Positions 60,761 to 64,000 of a stretch of 64,000 nucleotides of DNA are shown here, piece by piece (positions within the stretch are counted from its first letter, which is position 1; each line of letters starts with the position of its first letter). The notes under the pieces are model-generated. The model had not been told where the DNA came from. It ran no database searches and saw nothing but the letters and a program-made list of their open reading frames with translations. A program made the translations under genes and the position numbers. The stretch spans positions 40,183,045 to 40,247,044 of the forward strand of contig OZ024856.1 of NCBI GenBank assembly GCA_964017155.1. Direction: 5' to 3'. The stretch is from Oasisia sp. SBJ-2009 (Eukaryota; Annelida; Polychaeta; Sabellida; Siboglinidae).

Positions 60761-61818
60761 AAATGATTTGTTAATCTAGAAATGTACAAAGGTTTACGGA
60801 TTTACAACAAAATATATGATTAAACGTACCTTCTCCACTGTAGCTGTGCTTCTCTCTAAATCCTCTATGCCAGTGCAGTCAAGATGCATGGAACCTAGTC
60901 TCAAAGGTCACTCACTACCTCCAGAGTTCCAGGCCTGGGAGGCTGGACTCCCCAGCTGGACTACTGTTACATCACTAGCATTGGTGTCACTGGGGCTTTA
61001 ATCACTGATCTCTCCATGGGGTATCATCAGGCTAGGCTAAATTTAAGGACCTTGGAGTTCATTGGCAGTTCAAGCTATATTCAACTGTGAGAAGACATGT
61101 TTTGGTATAGTTTTGTTACAAAATATACTAATATTGTTTTGAATATATTTTCACAGACTGGAATTTCTTTGGATGTTCAAACTGTTTCTTCTAAAGATTA
61201 TTTTCTTAGAAGAGTTTTTTTTATAAAAAAAATTGTTTTTAAAAACACTTACGTGCAGGGAATATTATGTAGGTACACCCTTGGTTGTGTTTTAGTAGGC
61301 CCTATGACGGACGGCGGGACAATCTGATTATAGTGGCGCACAAAATATTGGAAACATTTAATAAAAAATAAACACATCTAAACTCGCCCAAATTCTCTAC
61401 TAATTACACTCACCACAATTAATGCGATATGTATTAAATTAGCTTTGCATACGTTCACATTTATAAAGGATAACAACATTATATTTACTGCCAAACCCTT
61501 GCTGCATATAACGACATGGCTTATCTTGGGCCGATCTCGGTCCGTTGTCGGCTGCATAGGTGCCTATATACTGCCAGTATCGCCAACATCGGAACGATAT
61601 TGGCCCGATGTCGGCTGCATAGTGCGTACAGCCAGTATAGCCAACATCGCACCGATATCGGCCCGACATAGGAGAGATAGGCCCGAGATTGCCGAGATGC
61701 AGCCGATATCGTGCCGATATAGGTGGCTATCTGGGGTGGGTCTGCATGGCCAGCGTGCACAGGTAAGGACCGAATGTAGCGTCCTTGTGCATACGTGTCA
61801 CGCCGTCTGTGTATACGT

Positions 61819-61940
<122 letters not shown>

Positions 61941-62695
61941 GTGTGTTTTCGTATGTTTGTGCATGCGTGCGTTTGCGCCCGTTTGCGCGGGCATGCCCGT
62001 GTGTGTTTGTGTGCGAGTTTGAACCGCTTAATACGATTATTTTGACCTCGTACAGTCTACAGACGATCTCATGCAAATCTTGCTGGGGCGTCAACGCTGT
62101 CACTGGTGGGCGCCAACTCATCATTCTTGGAATATTATCTCTCGTGACACCGTCAATTTTGAAAACCTATACAAATTATAGACAATGTGCCTTTGCAAAA
62201 GTATGCCCGCGGAATTGTGCAATATACATTATATACTTTATTATATAATAAAATATTTACAAGGTTCGTGATGGTAGAAACTAAGGCAGAAATTAATGGG
62301 TAGTACTATTCCATTTGCGACATATAAACTGCTCCCTGGCTTCCGGTTTGCCTGACCAAACAACAACTGTTGCACTGTGTCTACGTCTACTTATTTGACA
62401 GATGATTTGACGAGTTCAGACGGGTCTGAAATCACAGGTTCGTTTGACATCGTATTCTACAAAAACTGTATAGGCGAAATATGTAGAGTACTAGTAAAAT
62501 TATCTCGCAAAAACCGATGATGTTTGTCCAGCACCGGTGCGACGTGAACACCCCGGCTGCGCCTGTCTCAGTGTCTGTCAGTGTTACTCACTGTCACTGC
62601 CAGTCGCGGACACACTCACACAGCGTCAAATTTCACGTCTCTTGACGTATACAGTGGTATACATTACATATTTACATTGGGATTCTATAACGATC

Positions 62696-63106
62696 GGTAC
62701 TTTTGCAGCTTAGGCCCGCACCTCGAAAAAAAACATCAAAATGTTCACCAACGATGACCAAACTTCGCATGGCGTATCTGCTATACCTGTACTACGTGTA
62801 TGCACTTGTCACGTCATCAAAAAATAATAATTAATGCCTGAAATCGATCAAAATGTGTACGTAAATAATGCGCTTTCTTCATCGAGTCACTACTGTCACA
62901 GTGAACTCCGTCAGGTGGCGCCAAGGAAAGCGCGTTATTTATGTACACATTTTGATAGATTTCAGGCATTAATAATTATTTGTGGATCATGTGACAAGTG
63001 TATACACGTAGTAAAGGTGTAGTAGGTACACCATGCGAAGTTTGGTCATCGTAGGTGAACATTTTGATGGTTTTTTCGAGGTGCGGGCCTAAACTGCAAA
63101 AGTACC
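62696..63106. mobile_element. Foldback MITE with long arms and 8-bp target duplication
   Basis: Arms of about 190 bp (from GGTACTTTTGCAG inward, and back out to CTGCAAAAGTACC) are nearly perfect inverted repeats around a spacer of about 35 bp. TAACGATC occurs at both borders, at 62688-62695 and 63107-63114, an exact 8-bp target-site duplication. An 8-bp duplication fits hAT, P or Mutator-type elements. No coding sequence. Confidence 0.88.
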
Positions 63107-63566
63107 TAACGATCCACCCACTACACTTTATAAATATAGTGCTATACAGTATACCGCGTATCTATTTGTTCTCTGTGCGGTCTTTCAATTAATTATTAAT
63201 TATTGTGATTGTTTGGTACTTGATGGGACTGGACCCACACACATTTTCCTGTTACACATCTAGCTTTGCCTACATTTGATGATAATTGTATCAGTTCCCA
63301 TGCTAGTAATTTATTTAAAGCCTTTTCTTTTGAAACGGGAACCTGTGCCATGTTGACAATAAAATTATTATCAATTGTATATTTTATCGTAACTTCATTG
63401 TACAGTTACACCACTAACAAATATTATGACCTTACAGACGTTGCCACAGTGTAAATATAAATAGGCCTAATGTTCTGTTATTATTTTATTACCCACGATA
63501 ACGCAATAATGGTCAGTTGGTGTTACAGAGACATACGATGCCCTGGACGCTGTAGGAGCCGACACT

Positions 63567-63892
63567 ATGGCGCATACCGGGTCAAGGCCGTGCGCCGGTC
63601 GTCACATCTTGCGGCGCCGTAAGAACTGTGCTCTTGTCATTGGTGTCCTCGTCATCATGACATGTACAGTGCTACAGATGCTCCAAGACAGTGCTGCATA
63701 CACGCCACTACGACCGCTGTCTTGTGCCAAGGACGAGGCTCGGAGACTGCTCAAGTTTATCACGCATTACAACTACGCGTGCAACGTCACCGTGCAGGCG
63801 TTCAACCACACACAGTGGCAGATATGCACCGACCACGACGCCGGGCTTGACCTCGAAGGGAAGGACACAGACAAGATTGTCTACTCCTTTGG
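63567..63892 (+). CDS. Methyltransferase-like (METTL24-type) membrane protein, first coding exon, partial
   Basis: 109 codons, then TTTGG before a GTAAGG donor in phase 2; the rest lies beyond the window. A basic stretch (HILRRRKNC) precedes one membrane segment at about residues 20-40 (CALVIGVLVIMTCTVLQML), giving a type II signal anchor. The lumenal part, with DEARRLLKFITHYNYAC, WQICTDHDAGLDL and DKIVYSFG, resembles the region before the methyltransferase fold of METTL24-like proteins. The SAM-binding domain itself is not visible, so the family call is tentative. A five-codon upstream ORF (63534-63551) precedes the start; a TTACAG acceptor at 63528 could begin this exon. Confidence 0.5.
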
Positions 63893-64000
63893 GTAAGGTC
63901 TTTTTGTCAGACGTGAGGCTTGAAGCTAAATGAGAATTTTATATTTGGACAGTATATGCTCAGAGTCTGATGTGTGTGTGTGCATGCTAGCGCATGCGTG

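Larger units (their letters stand above)
58381..61735. mobile_element. Composite element with inverted GATATCGGCC-rich ends
   Basis: The left end CCCAGATAGCCAAACGATAT is mirrored by the right end, which finishes ATATAGGTGGCTATCTGGG. Both ends are built of short GATCTCGG/CCGATATCGG palindromic motifs for about 200 to 550 bp. The interior contains AT palindromes and an inserted non-LTR fragment. No transposase was seen, so it looks non-autonomous or a nested remnant; the borders are inferred from the inverted match only. Confidence 0.6.

Overview
The window is animal nuclear DNA, most like a marine invertebrate such as a mollusc. Introns are long and full of simple repeats. There are decayed CR1/Jockey-type non-LTR elements, tRNA-derived SINEs, several terminal-inverted-repeat DNA elements and a piggyBac-type transposase gene. 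The species cannot be fixed from the sequence.

The dominant gene is a complete xanthine dehydrogenase (XDH) on the plus strand, ATG at 5414 and stop at 53241. I joined it by hand from 35 coding exons with consistent phases. The product is 1327 aa (mammalian XDH is about 1333 aa). It has both 2Fe-2S clusters, the FAD domain and the molybdopterin domain. The residues that separate XDH from aldehyde oxidase are present. A second XDH-family first exon lies on the minus strand at 3190-3240, so two paralogues are arranged head to head around a shared 2.2 kb upstream region.

The most unusual feature is three large minisatellites inside XDH that each span an exon-intron boundary and so copy a splice site. 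(1) A 41-bp unit, about 96 copies (25111-29031), holds the last 32 nt of exon 13 plus its GT donor. (2) A 49-bp unit, roughly 85 copies (39391-43545), holds the end and donor of exon 24. (3) A 59-bp unit, 16 copies before the real exon (43577-44520), holds the acceptor and first ~45 nt of exon 25. Arrays 2 and 3 face each other in one intron, which therefore offers dozens of donors and 17 acceptors. Other repeats and one transposon also sit against XDH donors.

Layout: 1-3189 holds a decayed non-LTR element and microsatellites. 3190-3240 is the first exon of the paralogue. 5414-53241 is XDH. 54829-57756 (minus) is a two-exon, 535-aa piggyBac-type transposase gene that has lost one catalytic Asp. 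58381-61735 is a composite element with matching inverted ends, GATC-rich subrepeats, AT palindromes and a non-LTR fragment. 62696-63106 is a foldback element with an 8-bp target duplication. 63567-63892 is the first coding exon of a membrane-anchored methyltransferase-like (METTL24-type) gene that runs off the right edge.

No tRNA, rRNA or CRISPR features were found. Splice sites were judged by eye from GT-AG signals, phase and homology; no transcript data were available.
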